This document shows positions 49,484 through 56,447 of a stretch of 56,447 bases of DNA, piece after piece. Each line of letters opens with the position of its first letter. Positions within the stretch are counted from its first letter, which is position 1. A model generated the notes under the pieces. That model made no database searches, had not been told where the DNA came from, and saw only the letters and a list, made by a program, of their open reading frames with translations. The DNA is from an uncultured Bacteroidales bacterium (GTDB lineage Bacteria; Bacteroidota; Bacteroidia; Bacteroidales; ML635J-15). Position numbers and translations under genes: made by a program. The stretch spans positions 1 through 56,447 of the forward strand of contig CALJNE010000053.1 in the NCBI GenBank assembly GCA_937982115.1, given 5' to 3'.

Positions 49484-49491
49484 TATTTTTG
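49484..49491 (+). promoter_or_regulatory. -7 box immediately before clpS
   Basis: TATTTTTG matches TAnnTTTG exactly and ends 6 bases before the ATG at 49498. Transcription would begin at or next to the start codon, giving a leaderless or nearly leaderless mRNA. No clear -33 box is visible. Confidence 0.45.
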
Positions 49492-49497
49492 CAATGT

Positions 49498-49788
49498 ATG
49501 AAAAAGAATAAAGAAATAAATAAGCCCCTAAAAAAAGAATTCGGGGTAACAGGTTCAGACGAAAAAGAGAACCTGAAGTTAGTGTTATACAATGATGATA
49601 TTAACACCTTTGATTATGTCATGTCCTGCTTGATTGAAGTTTGTGATCACAATATTATTCAAGCAGAACAATGTGCAATGATTACACATTACAAAGGGAA
49701 ATGCGACATCAAAAAAGGATCGTATTTCAAACTGCAAGTTATGAAGGAACAACTAATCGAAAAAGGATTAAGAGTATCAATTGAATAA
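49498..49788 (+). CDS. clpS: ClpS adaptor protein
   Basis: The start is the ATG at 49498 (MKKNKEINKPLKKEFG); a TTG three codons upstream is unlikely. The 96-residue protein feeds N-degron substrates to ClpAP/ClpCP. Family blocks are LVLYNDDINTFDYVMSCLIE and MITHYKGKCDIKKGSYFKLQ, and the N-terminal tail needed for handover is present. It is followed by a terminator, so it is monocistronic. Confidence 0.94.
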   Translation: MKKNKEINKPLKKEFGVTGSDEKENLKLVLYNDDINTFDYVMSCLIEVCDHNIIQAEQCAMITHYKGKCDIKKGSYFKLQVMKEQLIEKGLRVSIE

Positions 49789-49812
49789 ACCGCTTTATTG
49801 GCGGTTTTTTTT
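49788..49812 (+). terminator. Rho-independent terminator after clpS
   Basis: AACCGC and GCGGTT form a short GC-containing stem around a TTTATTG loop, followed by a run of nine T. It overlaps the clpS stop codon. Confidence 0.85.
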
Positions 49813-49898
49813 TAATACATTGCAAAAAAACAAGCTTACATTCAAAAAACGAACATTGCCAATACACAAATTTTATTTTTATTTGCAACAAAAAAAAT

Positions 49899-51377
49899 AT
49901 GACCAAACTTGAGGAATATTTTAACAGATTCAGAGAAAACACCATAGGATATAATTTAAAACACAAAACTATTTACGGAGAAAAACCGTTAGTTTACGCC
50001 GACTGGATTGCTAGCGGAAGATTATATGCTCCCATCGAAAAAAAAATTTCCGAACATATAGGGCCATTCGTAGCCAATACTCACACAGAATCCAGCACCA
50101 CCGGAACTCTAATGACCGAGGCATATCATACTGCCCGAAAAATTATTAAAAAACATGTTAATGCAAACGAAGATGATGTACTTCTTACTCCCGGTTTCGG
50201 AATGACTGCTGCTATTGTTAAACTTCAAAGAATTATAGGCTTGAAAGTATGCGGTAAAATCAGCGGCAGAGATTGTCTGGACAAATCCGAAAGACCGATT
50301 GTTTTTATTACTCACATGGAGCATCACTCTAATCACACATCATGGTATGAAACAATTGCCGATGTTGAAATTATAAAACCGGGCAAAAATTTATTGGTTG
50401 ATCCTGAAAATTTGAGAGAAGCAATACAAAAATACAAAGATCGTAAAATAAAAATAGGATCTTTCACAGCCTGTTCAAATGTTACGGGAATACATACACC
50501 TTATCATGAATTGGCAAAAATAATGCATCAAAACGGAGGCGTTTGTTTTGTTGATTTTGCTGCAAATGCTCCCTACGAAACCATAGATATGCATCCCGAA
50601 GATCCGGAAATGGCTCTGGACGCTATCTTTTTCTCTCCACATAAATTTTTAGGAGGTCCCGGCAGTTCCGGAGTTTTATTATTTAATAAAAAACTCTACA
50701 ACAGCAAAAGCCCCGACCAACCCGGAGGCGGCACTGTTGAATGGACAAACCCCTGGGGCGAATATGAATATCATAAAGATATAGAAGCTCGTGAGGACGG
50801 CGGAACGCCCGGATTTATGCAAGCAATACGAACTGCTCTGTGCATATTACTAAAAGAAGAAATGAACCCTCAATTAATAATGCAAAGAGAAAAAGAACTG
50901 CTCGAAATTGCTTTTTCAGGGTTGGAGAAAATTCCTAATCTTGTTATTCTGGCCAGTGAAACAAAAGAAAGACTTGGAACAATTTCTTTCTATATCAACG
51001 ATCTACACTATAATTTGTGTGTAAAACTCTTAAGCGATATGTACGGCATTCAGGTAAGAGGCGGCTGTGCCTGTGCAGGAACTTACGGACATTTCCTATT
51101 GGATGTTACACACGAAAAATCGCATCTTATTACATCAAAAATTAACGAAGGAGATCTTTCGGAAAAACCGGGTTGGGTAAGACTTTCGCTGCATCCTACT
51201 ATGACCGACGCAGAACTAAATTATATTATTGATGCTCTTAACGATATTGCAAAAAAACACAAAATTCATTCTAAAGACTACAACTACGATAAGCATAAAA
51301 ATGAATTTTACCACAAACACAACATTCAATATCAAAAAGAATTTGTTAATAATATTTTTTCGAGAGAAACGTTTTAA
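49899..51377 (+). CDS. CsdB/SufS-like class V aminotransferase (cysteine desulfurase family)
   Basis: 492 residues with the PLP fold: VYADWIASGRLYAP at the N-terminus, THMEHHSNHTSWYE, VDFAANAPYE with Asp219, FFSPHKFLGGPGSSG with the Schiff-base Lys249, and RGGCACAGTYGHFLL with Cys390 and Cys392. The second half resembles selenocysteine lyase/cysteine desulfurase enzymes that release sulfur from cysteine. It is longer than SufS (about 410), and the C-terminal extension is Lys/His-rich. No suf genes are adjacent. Its stop overlaps the next ATG (TAATG), so the next gene is coupled. Confidence 0.86.
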   Translation: MTKLEEYFNRFRENTIGYNLKHKTIYGEKPLVYADWIASGRLYAPIEKKISEHIGPFVANTHTESSTTGTLMTEAYHTARKIIKKHVNANEDDVLLTPGFGMTAAIVKLQRIIGLKVCGKISGRDCLDKSERPIVFITHMEHHSNHTSWYETIADVEIIKPGKNLLVDPENLREAIQKYKDRKIKIGSFTACSNVTGIHTPYHELAKIMHQNGGVCFVDFAANAPYETIDMHPEDPEMALDAIFFSPHKFLGGPGSSGVLLFNKKLYNSKSPDQPGGGTVEWTNPWGEYEYHKDIEAREDGGTPGFMQAIRTALCILLKEEMNPQLIMQREKELLEIAFSGLEKIPNLVILASETKERLGTISFYINDLHYNLCVKLLSDMYGIQVRGGCACAGTYGHFLLDVTHEKSHLITSKINEGDLSEKPGWVRLSLHPTMTDAELNYIIDALNDIAKKHKIHSKDYNYDKHKNEFYHKHNIQYQKEFVNNIFSRETF

Positions 51378-52204
51378 TGGAAATTCTTAAATTCTTGAAA
51401 AAAAACTACAAGATATTCTATATAATTGTTTTTATTATCTCAGGATTATTCTTTGCTACAAATAATTCGTATTCTCAGTTTTTTGTTTTGAATGACAGGG
51501 TTATGGTTTCGGGATATGTTTTTGAAGAAAGCACAGGTAAACCTTTGCCTTACGTTAATGTTTACGTAAAAAAATCTCGCACCGGAACAATTACCGACAC
51601 TTTAGGACATTTTATATTAAGTGCGCAAATGAAGGATACAATAGTCTTTTCAATTGTTGGATACGACAGAAATTATCTTATAATAAACGATTCGGCAAAA
51701 GACAATACCAAGCCGGTAATTTTATTTTTAAACACGAAGATTTATGAGTTGAAATCTGTTGATATTGTTGCACTTAAAAAGTATAAACAACTGGAATACG
51801 AAATTATGAATATGAAGTTGAAAGACGATGATTACACTTATGCGCAGAGAAACTTTCCAATAAAGCCCAAAGACATTTCCTATTATTCACGATCCGGAAA
51901 TTCAATGTTCGGCATTGTTGTTAGTCCAATTACCGCATTATATGATATGTTTTCCAAAGAAGGACGCGAAAAACAAAAGCTTTACGAAATTCAAAAAAAT
52001 GATAATCTTTTCGATTTAATCCAAAGCAAAATCTCTTGCGACAAATTGGCAGAGATACTCGAAATGTCAAGAGAGGATTTTAATAAATTTATTGATTGGA
52101 ATAATTTTAATTATGATTTCATCAATTCGCTTAACGGTTACGAACTGGTGAACTTACTAAAACACAGAAAATACTTCTATCAAAATTCTATCAATAAAAA
52201 TTAA
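51377..52204 (+). CDS. CarboxypepD_reg-like domain-containing secreted protein
   Basis: 275 residues. An N-terminal membrane/signal segment (about 10-32; FYIIVFIISGLFFATNNS) is followed by a carboxypeptidase-regulatory-like beta-sandwich (about 43-130; VSGYVFEESTGKPLPYVNVY, RTGTITDTLGHFILS, VFSIVGYDRNYLIINDSA). The rest is charged and helical with no named domain. Many Bacteroidota envelope proteins carry this module, often before a TonB plug, but no TonB receptor is present here. It is translationally coupled to the desulfurase-like gene. Confidence 0.82.
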   Translation: MEILKFLKKNYKIFYIIVFIISGLFFATNNSYSQFFVLNDRVMVSGYVFEESTGKPLPYVNVYVKKSRTGTITDTLGHFILSAQMKDTIVFSIVGYDRNYLIINDSAKDNTKPVILFLNTKIYELKSVDIVALKKYKQLEYEIMNMKLKDDDYTYAQRNFPIKPKDISYYSRSGNSMFGIVVSPITALYDMFSKEGREKQKLYEIQKNDNLFDLIQSKISCDKLAEILEMSREDFNKFIDWNNFNYDFINSLNGYELVNLLKHRKYFYQNSINKN

Positions 52205-52244
52205 ACTTGCAAGGGAGTTTTCGGTTTTCATTAACAAAAAATTA

Positions 52245-52252
52245 TACATTTG
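52245..52252 (+). promoter_or_regulatory. -7 box upstream of the lipoate ligase gene
   Basis: TACATTTG is an exact TAnnTTTG match 22 bases before the ATG at 52275. The expected -33 is only weakly present. Confidence 0.45.
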
Positions 52253-52274
52253 CACAAATCAAAAAATTGTAGCC

Positions 52275-53276
52275 ATGTATATCATCAAATCAGAAAGCAG
52301 AGATCCATACTTTAATCTGGCCACGGAGGAATATTTGTTGAAAAACTCCGATGATGAATTCTTCTTAACAGCAATAAACGGGCCTTCGGTATTGTTAGGA
52401 GTAAATCAAAATGCTTATGATGAAATTAATGCTTTGTATGTAAAACAAAACGGAATAAAAGTTGTACGAAGAATCACCGGTGGAGGAACTGTTTTTCAAG
52501 ACGAAGGAATATTGAATTTCTCTTTAATATACAAAAGTGATGGTTCGGATTTGTTGGATTTTTCGTATGTAGCATCCTTTATTTCAGACTTTTTAAAAGA
52601 AAAACTTGGCGTTGAAGCAAAATGCGAAGGTAGAAACGATATTTGTATCAACGGGAAAAAATTTAGCGGACAAGCCCGATATTTCCATGGAAACAGAATT
52701 TTACATCATGGGACTATTCTTGTTTCGACAAATAAAAAATCTTTAGTAAATGCTTTAAAATCTACGGATGAAAAAAATTATGAAAGGAGTATTGTCCCTA
52801 CAAATGAAGAAATTACAAATATAAACGAAGTGCTTGCCAATAAAATAAAAACCGAGGACTTTTGGGCTCTTATAATAAATTATTTTCAATCTAAATTTTT
52901 TAACACAAAGTTTTATCAACTAAGTTCGGATGAAATTGAAAAAATTAAAGAACTTGTAAAAACCAAATATTCAACTTTTGAGTGGAATTATGGCTCAAGG
53001 CCTGACTTCAATTATTACTCCGCTCTGGAATGTATTAGCGGAAATATTGAAATGTTCATTAAACTTTCTCCTGATTCAATAATCGAGGATATACGAATTT
53101 TTGGTGATTTCTTTTCCATGAAGGATGTCAGAGATATTGAAAATGCTCTAAAAAACATAAAATTATCAAAAGAAGAAATTTTAAAAGTTTTAGATAATTT
53201 TGATTTTGAAAAATATTTTTACGGCATCGAAAAAGAAAATTTTGTAAATTGCATCATCAAACTTAAAACAAAATAA
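52275..53276 (+). CDS. lplA: Lipoate-protein ligase A family
   Basis: A 333-residue ligase that activates lipoate with ATP and transfers it to E2/GcvH lipoyl domains. Motifs: RDPYFNLATEEYLLKN, VVRRITGGGTVFQDEGILNF, GRNDICINGKKFSGQARYFH with the catalytic Lys, and ILHHGTILV. The C-terminal accessory domain of about 90 residues is present. The next gene begins 2 bases later, so both share a transcript. No lipB or lipA is next to it, so salvage of exogenous lipoate is one possible role. Confidence 0.92.
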   Translation: MYIIKSESRDPYFNLATEEYLLKNSDDEFFLTAINGPSVLLGVNQNAYDEINALYVKQNGIKVVRRITGGGTVFQDEGILNFSLIYKSDGSDLLDFSYVASFISDFLKEKLGVEAKCEGRNDICINGKKFSGQARYFHGNRILHHGTILVSTNKKSLVNALKSTDEKNYERSIVPTNEEITNINEVLANKIKTEDFWALIINYFQSKFFNTKFYQLSSDEIEKIKELVKTKYSTFEWNYGSRPDFNYYSALECISGNIEMFIKLSPDSIIEDIRIFGDFFSMKDVRDIENALKNIKLSKEEILKVLDNFDFEKYFYGIEKENFVNCIIKLKTK

Positions 53277-53278
53277 TT

Positions 53279-54130
53279 ATGAAAATTGCAAAGTTATTAT
53301 TGGTAATAATTATCCTGACTTTAATTATTCTGGGATATTCGTGTAAGGAAAAAGATCCGCAAGACAATCCGCCTACTAATGATCAGGTGCTTAAAGCCGT
53401 TCAGGATTATAGCATTGCGAGTAAATTGTTCAGTGATTCATTTAGCGAATCCGATAAAGCAGCAAAAAATTCGGATGAACAAATTGACAATCATAATCAA
53501 GGACAAAAGGACGGCTATCCAATTATTACCATAACGCCATTTGATGCTGTTACATGGCCAAAAAACATTACTGTTGACTACGGTAATACAAATTATCTTT
53601 GCCAAGACGGACGTTACCGAAGAGGAAAAATCTTAATCGAAACCACAGGTTTTTATCGTCAGGCAGGAACAGTTATAACCGTAACTTTCGACAATTATTA
53701 CCAGAACGACCATAAAGTAGAAGGAACTCAGGTGATAACAAACAACGGAAGAGGAGAAGACGGATTTTTAAGTTATACTGTCAACATAAACGAGGGAAGA
53801 ATTACCACCCCAGAGGATAAAGTTATTACCTTCAACGAGAGTAGCGTTAGAAAGTGGATTGAAGGAGAAGAAACAATACTTCAACATTGCGATGATGTTT
53901 ATGAAATAACCGGAACCCAAAACGGAATAAGCTCAAACCAAATTACATACACCTTAACTGTGATTGAAGCCTTAAACGTACAGGTTTGTTGCAGATGGAT
54001 TAGAGGCGGCATTTTAAATCTCGACATCGAAGGTTTGCCCACAATAAGCGTAAACTATGGCGATAACACTTGTAATGCAACAGCCACTGTTACAATAAAC
54101 GGGACAGAATATCCTATCATAATGCAGTAA
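53279..54130 (+). CDS. Predicted lipoprotein of unknown function
   Basis: 283 residues. MKIAKLLLVIIILTLIILGY precedes the lipobox Cys (GYSCKEKDPQ). The remainder is acidic and Asn/Thr-rich with beta-strand alternation (FDAVTWPKNITVDYGNTNYL, YRRGKILIETTGFYRQAGTV, GILNLDIEGLPTISVNYGDN); no family is recognised. The spacing to lplA suggests co-transcription but no functional link. A strong terminator follows. Confidence 0.8.
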   Translation: MKIAKLLLVIIILTLIILGYSCKEKDPQDNPPTNDQVLKAVQDYSIASKLFSDSFSESDKAAKNSDEQIDNHNQGQKDGYPIITITPFDAVTWPKNITVDYGNTNYLCQDGRYRRGKILIETTGFYRQAGTVITVTFDNYYQNDHKVEGTQVITNNGRGEDGFLSYTVNINEGRITTPEDKVITFNESSVRKWIEGEETILQHCDDVYEITGTQNGISSNQITYTLTVIEALNVQVCCRWIRGGILNLDIEGLPTISVNYGDNTCNATATVTINGTEYPIIMQ

Positions 54131-54169
54131 ATAAAAACTTCATTTTAATATTTTCCAAAACAAGTTAGC

Positions 54170-54217
54170 CTCCAATGAGTTGTTTAATAGTAATAACTCA
54201 TTGGAGTTTCTTTTTAT
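54170..54217 (+). terminator. Rho-independent terminator after the lipoprotein gene
   Basis: CTCCAATGAGTT (54170-54181) pairs perfectly with AACTCATTGGAG (54195-54206), a 12-bp stem followed by TTTCTTTTTAT. Confidence 0.9.
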
Positions 54218-54230
54218 AAATTTTCCGAGT

Positions 54231-54260
54231 TTTGTCCAATAAATAAAAGTTTTATTTTTG
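54231..54260 (+). promoter_or_regulatory. lspA promoter
   Basis: TTTG (54231-54234), 18 bases, then TATTTTTG (54253-54260): both boxes match the Bacteroidota consensus. The ATG lies 20 bases further. Confidence 0.7.
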
Positions 54261-54279
54261 TCGAAATTTAAAATTGGTA

Positions 54280-54930
54280 ATGAAAAAAAATACAATTATT
54301 TCAATATTAGTGATTTTAGGGATTTTAATAATTGATCAGATCTTAAAAATCTGGATAAAGACCACATTCACTTATGGTCAGGAATTAAATCTTATTGGAG
54401 AAAGAATAAAGTTATTGTTCGTTGAAAACAACGGAATGGCTTTTGGCATGGAAATACCCGGACAATGGGGGAAAATCAGTTTATCCCTGTTTAGAATTTT
54501 TGCAATAACAATATTAATATATTACTTAGTAAAAATCATACGCAACGGCGAAAGTACCATTTTTGTAGTTTGTATTTCAATGATAATTGCGGGAGCCACA
54601 GGAAATTTAATAGACAGTTTATTCTACGGAATGATATTCTCGGAAAGTACGGCTTTTGAAGTTGCAAAAATATTTCCGGCTGAAGGTGGTTATGCTCCAT
54701 TCTTGCATGGAAAGGTTGTTGACATGTTTTATTGTCCGATAATAAAAGATTCTGCAGGAGATACTCTATTTTTCAAACCAATCTTTAATATAGCAGATTC
54801 TTCAATTACTGTTTCAGTATTTATAATGATTATTTTTTACAAAAAAATATTTTACAAGAAAAAAGAAACTGTAACCTCAGAAAATCAAGAAAATTTTGAC
54901 ACAGTTCCGGATCAAAACGATGTTTCATAA
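54280..54930 (+). CDS. lspA: Prolipoprotein signal peptidase (signal peptidase II)
   Basis: The start is the ATG at 54280; a TTG two codons upstream is less likely. The 216-residue membrane protein has four helices. Catalytic Asp112 (AGATGNLIDSLFYG) and Asp148 (GKVVDMFYCPI) are both present. The segment between them holds an extra stretch of about 20 residues (FSESTAFEVAKIFPAEGGYA) compared with the ~160-residue E. coli enzyme, a known Bacteroidota feature, and the C-terminus has a charged tail. It processes lipoproteins such as GldH and the upstream lipoprotein. Confidence 0.93.
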   Translation: MKKNTIISILVILGILIIDQILKIWIKTTFTYGQELNLIGERIKLLFVENNGMAFGMEIPGQWGKISLSLFRIFAITILIYYLVKIIRNGESTIFVVCISMIIAGATGNLIDSLFYGMIFSESTAFEVAKIFPAEGGYAPFLHGKVVDMFYCPIIKDSAGDTLFFKPIFNIADSSITVSVFIMIIFYKKIFYKKKETVTSENQENFDTVPDQNDVS

Positions 54931-55015
54931 GCGCAATATTGTTTCTTTTCACAAAAAACTGTCATAAAACAGATTAAGCTGAATTGTTTTTCTTTTAACA
55001 ACAAAAAAAATATTG

Positions 55016-55023
55016 TAGTTTTG
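55016..55023 (+). promoter_or_regulatory. -7 box upstream of nhaD
   Basis: TAGTTTTG matches TAnnTTTG, 26 bases before the ATG. TATTGT (55011-55016) and ACAATA (55026-55031) flank it as a weak 6-base inverted repeat, too short to call an operator. Confidence 0.4.
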
Positions 55024-55049
55024 CCACAATAAACTAAAAAATTGAAGGT

Positions 55050-56372
55050 ATGATACTATTATCTGCAACACAAGAAGCCGGTGTAAGTTTACCTTTATGG
55101 TCAATAACACCTTTTGTTTTGATGCTGGCAATGATTGCCGTTGGACCATTATTATTTCATCATTGGTGGGAAGAAAACAAAAACAAATTGATTGTATCTT
55201 TAGCCTTAGGAATACCAACAGCAATATATCTGATTAGCAATGATATGTCGCATGCATTGATTCATCAGATTTTGTTTGATTATGTTCCGTTCATCATTTT
55301 ATTGGGGTCATTGTTTGTGATTACAGGCGGTATTCATCTCAAAGGTGATATACAAGCTAAGCCTTGGGTAAATACTTTGTTTTTAATGATCGGTTCTGTT
55401 TTGGCTTCATTTATGGGAACAACCGGTGCAGCAATGTTACTCATCAGACCGGTAATAAAGACCAATTCTCAAAGAAAATATAAAGTTCATACTATTTTGT
55501 TTTTTATTGCAACAGTTGCAAATTGCGGCGGACTCTTAACTCCTCTGGGCGATCCTCCATTATTCCTGCTTTATTTAAGAGGTGCCAGTTTTACCTGGTT
55601 CTTCCACATGTTGCCGGAATGGATGTTTGTTAACAGTATGTTATGGATTATTTATTTTATTTTCGATTCTTATTATTATAAAAAAGAACCTATTGAAAAT
55701 ATCAAAATGGATAATGTAAATGTTGAACCAATAAGTCTAAATGGTAATATAAATTTCATTTTCCTTTTGGGAGTTGTTCTTTCTGTTGCATTCTTAAACG
55801 AACAATACATTCCTGCCATTAAAGAAAATCACAATCTAGCATTCATCAGAGAAGCTGCTTTGTTAGTTTTAGGCGGGTTGTCACTTTTACTAACTAAAAA
55901 GAAAACTCGTGAAGACAATAAGTTTACATGGACTCCGATTACCGAAGTTGCTTTTCTATTTTTAGGTATTTTTGTTACTATGGTTCCTGCTTTAAATTAT
56001 TTGTCGGTACATGCCGCAGATTTTGGAGTAGAAACTCCGGCACAGTTTTATTATGCGACAGGTGCTCTAAGTTCGTTCTTAGATAATGCTCCAACTGCAG
56101 TGTCTTTTCATCAAATGGCTTGCGGGCTTGGAACATTCCATGATTGTGTTTTTGTTGCAGGAATTGATGAAATGGTATTAACTGCTATTTCATTAGGAGC
56201 TGTTTTCTTTGGAGCCATGACCTACATCGGTAATGGTCCAAACTTTATGGTTAAAGCTATCGCTGAAGAAAACAAAATTAATATGCCAAGTTTCTTTGGT
56301 TATATGATTAAATTCTCCTTGATTATTTTATTACCCTTATATATAATTACTCAATTGCTTTTCATACACTAA
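55050..56372 (+). CDS. nhaD: Na+/H+ antiporter NhaD
   Basis: A 440-residue membrane protein with about 12 helices, member of the NhaD branch of the ion-transporter superfamily. Motifs: FVITGGIHLKGDIQAKPWVN, MGTTGAAMLLIRPVIKTNSQ, ATVANCGGLLTPLGDPPLFL, ALSSFLDNAPTAVSFHQMA and YIGNGPNFMVKAIAEE. It exports Na+ against the proton gradient in alkali- and salt-adapted bacteria. It is monocistronic, and a long inverted repeat begins at its stop codon. Confidence 0.93.
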   Translation: MILLSATQEAGVSLPLWSITPFVLMLAMIAVGPLLFHHWWEENKNKLIVSLALGIPTAIYLISNDMSHALIHQILFDYVPFIILLGSLFVITGGIHLKGDIQAKPWVNTLFLMIGSVLASFMGTTGAAMLLIRPVIKTNSQRKYKVHTILFFIATVANCGGLLTPLGDPPLFLLYLRGASFTWFFHMLPEWMFVNSMLWIIYFIFDSYYYKKEPIENIKMDNVNVEPISLNGNINFIFLLGVVLSVAFLNEQYIPAIKENHNLAFIREAALLVLGGLSLLLTKKKTREDNKFTWTPITEVAFLFLGIFVTMVPALNYLSVHAADFGVETPAQFYYATGALSSFLDNAPTAVSFHQMACGLGTFHDCVFVAGIDEMVLTAISLGAVFFGAMTYIGNGPNFMVKAIAEENKINMPSFFGYMIKFSLIILLPLYIITQLLFIH

Positions 56373-56446
56373 TAATAACATATTATTTTGACAAAAAAGC
56401 TGCCATACAAAAAGCAGCTTTTTTGTCATTATAATATGTTATTATT
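56371..56446. terminator. 33-bp inverted repeat, terminator of nhaD
   Basis: Two 33-base arms (56371-56403 and 56414-56446) pair with only two mismatches around a 10-base loop (CATACAAAAA). The inner part (AAAAAAGCTGC/GCAGCTTTTTT) is a classic bidirectional terminator; the outer AT-rich arms extend it almost to the window edge. The left arm starts inside the nhaD stop codon. Confidence 0.8.
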
Positions 56447-56447
56447 A

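Noticed and set aside
55011-55031. Short inverted repeat TATTGT/ACAATA around the nhaD -7 box
   Set aside because: Only six bases per arm in AT-rich DNA; expected by chance.

Overview
This window is an AT-rich stretch of a Bacteroidota chromosome. The evidence is the type IX secretion (T9SS) C-terminal sorting tails, a gliding-motility lipoprotein gene (gldH), many promoters of the Bacteroidota form (-33 TTTG, -7 TAnnTTTG), almost no Shine-Dalgarno sequences, and an str-S10-spc-alpha ribosomal operon without tuf. Gene content alone does not fix a genus.

Layout. (1) 1-3.7 kb: secreted and T9SS proteins on the minus strand: a MAM-like adhesin open at the window edge, a broken C-type-lectin/T9SS gene and an intact T9SS protein of unknown function. 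(2) 3.8-10.8 kb: a membrane-anchored AraC-type regulator, two GT-B glycosyltransferases, a 623-residue T9SS protein of unknown family, a SAM methyltransferase and a rhodanese with a Cys-rich tail. (3) 10.8-16.6 kb, minus strand: pterin dehydratase, SelO, a YidE/AspT-type transporter and a hybrid histidine kinase whose H-box His is Tyr. (4) 16.7-20.1 kb: groES-groEL and enolase. (5) 20.2-38.0 kb: one continuous minus-strand operon, rpsL-rpsG-fusA-S10-spc-alpha, from rpsL to rplQ. It has a clear promoter upstream of rpsL and a symmetric terminator after rplQ. It includes rpmJ and rpmD, two genes that are easily missed because they are short. (6) 38.4-43.3 kb: an accessory zone with a beta-barrel-like protein, a broken AraC regulator, a DPSL (thioferritin-like) gene with a perfect palindrome over its promoter, an RRM protein, and an IS1595-like transposase gene with altered catalytic residues beside a truncated second copy. 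(7) 43.3-47.1 kb: the housekeeping cluster holB-ricT-gldH-trmB-atl. (8) 47.2-56.4 kb, plus strand: a methyltransferase, a thioredoxin-fold protein, clpS, a CsdB-type desulfurase, a CarboxypepD_reg protein, a lipoate ligase, a lipoprotein, lspA and nhaD, ending in a 33-bp inverted repeat.

How the genes work together. The core is translation (all three ribosomal operons, EF-G, IF-1, MetAP), secretion (SecY, LspA), RNA synthesis (RpoA) and folding (GroESL). Around it lie envelope genes typical of the phylum.

I found no CRISPR array, tRNA or rRNA gene, prophage or recognisable defence cassette, and I do not claim a new multi-gene system. The most interesting signals are local: several proteins that keep their fold but have lost a key catalytic residue (hybrid kinase His389Tyr, Cys-less MGMT homologue, SxxC thioredoxin fold, pterin dehydratase third His, transposase Asp), the palindrome at the DPSL promoter, and the duplicated transposase remnant.
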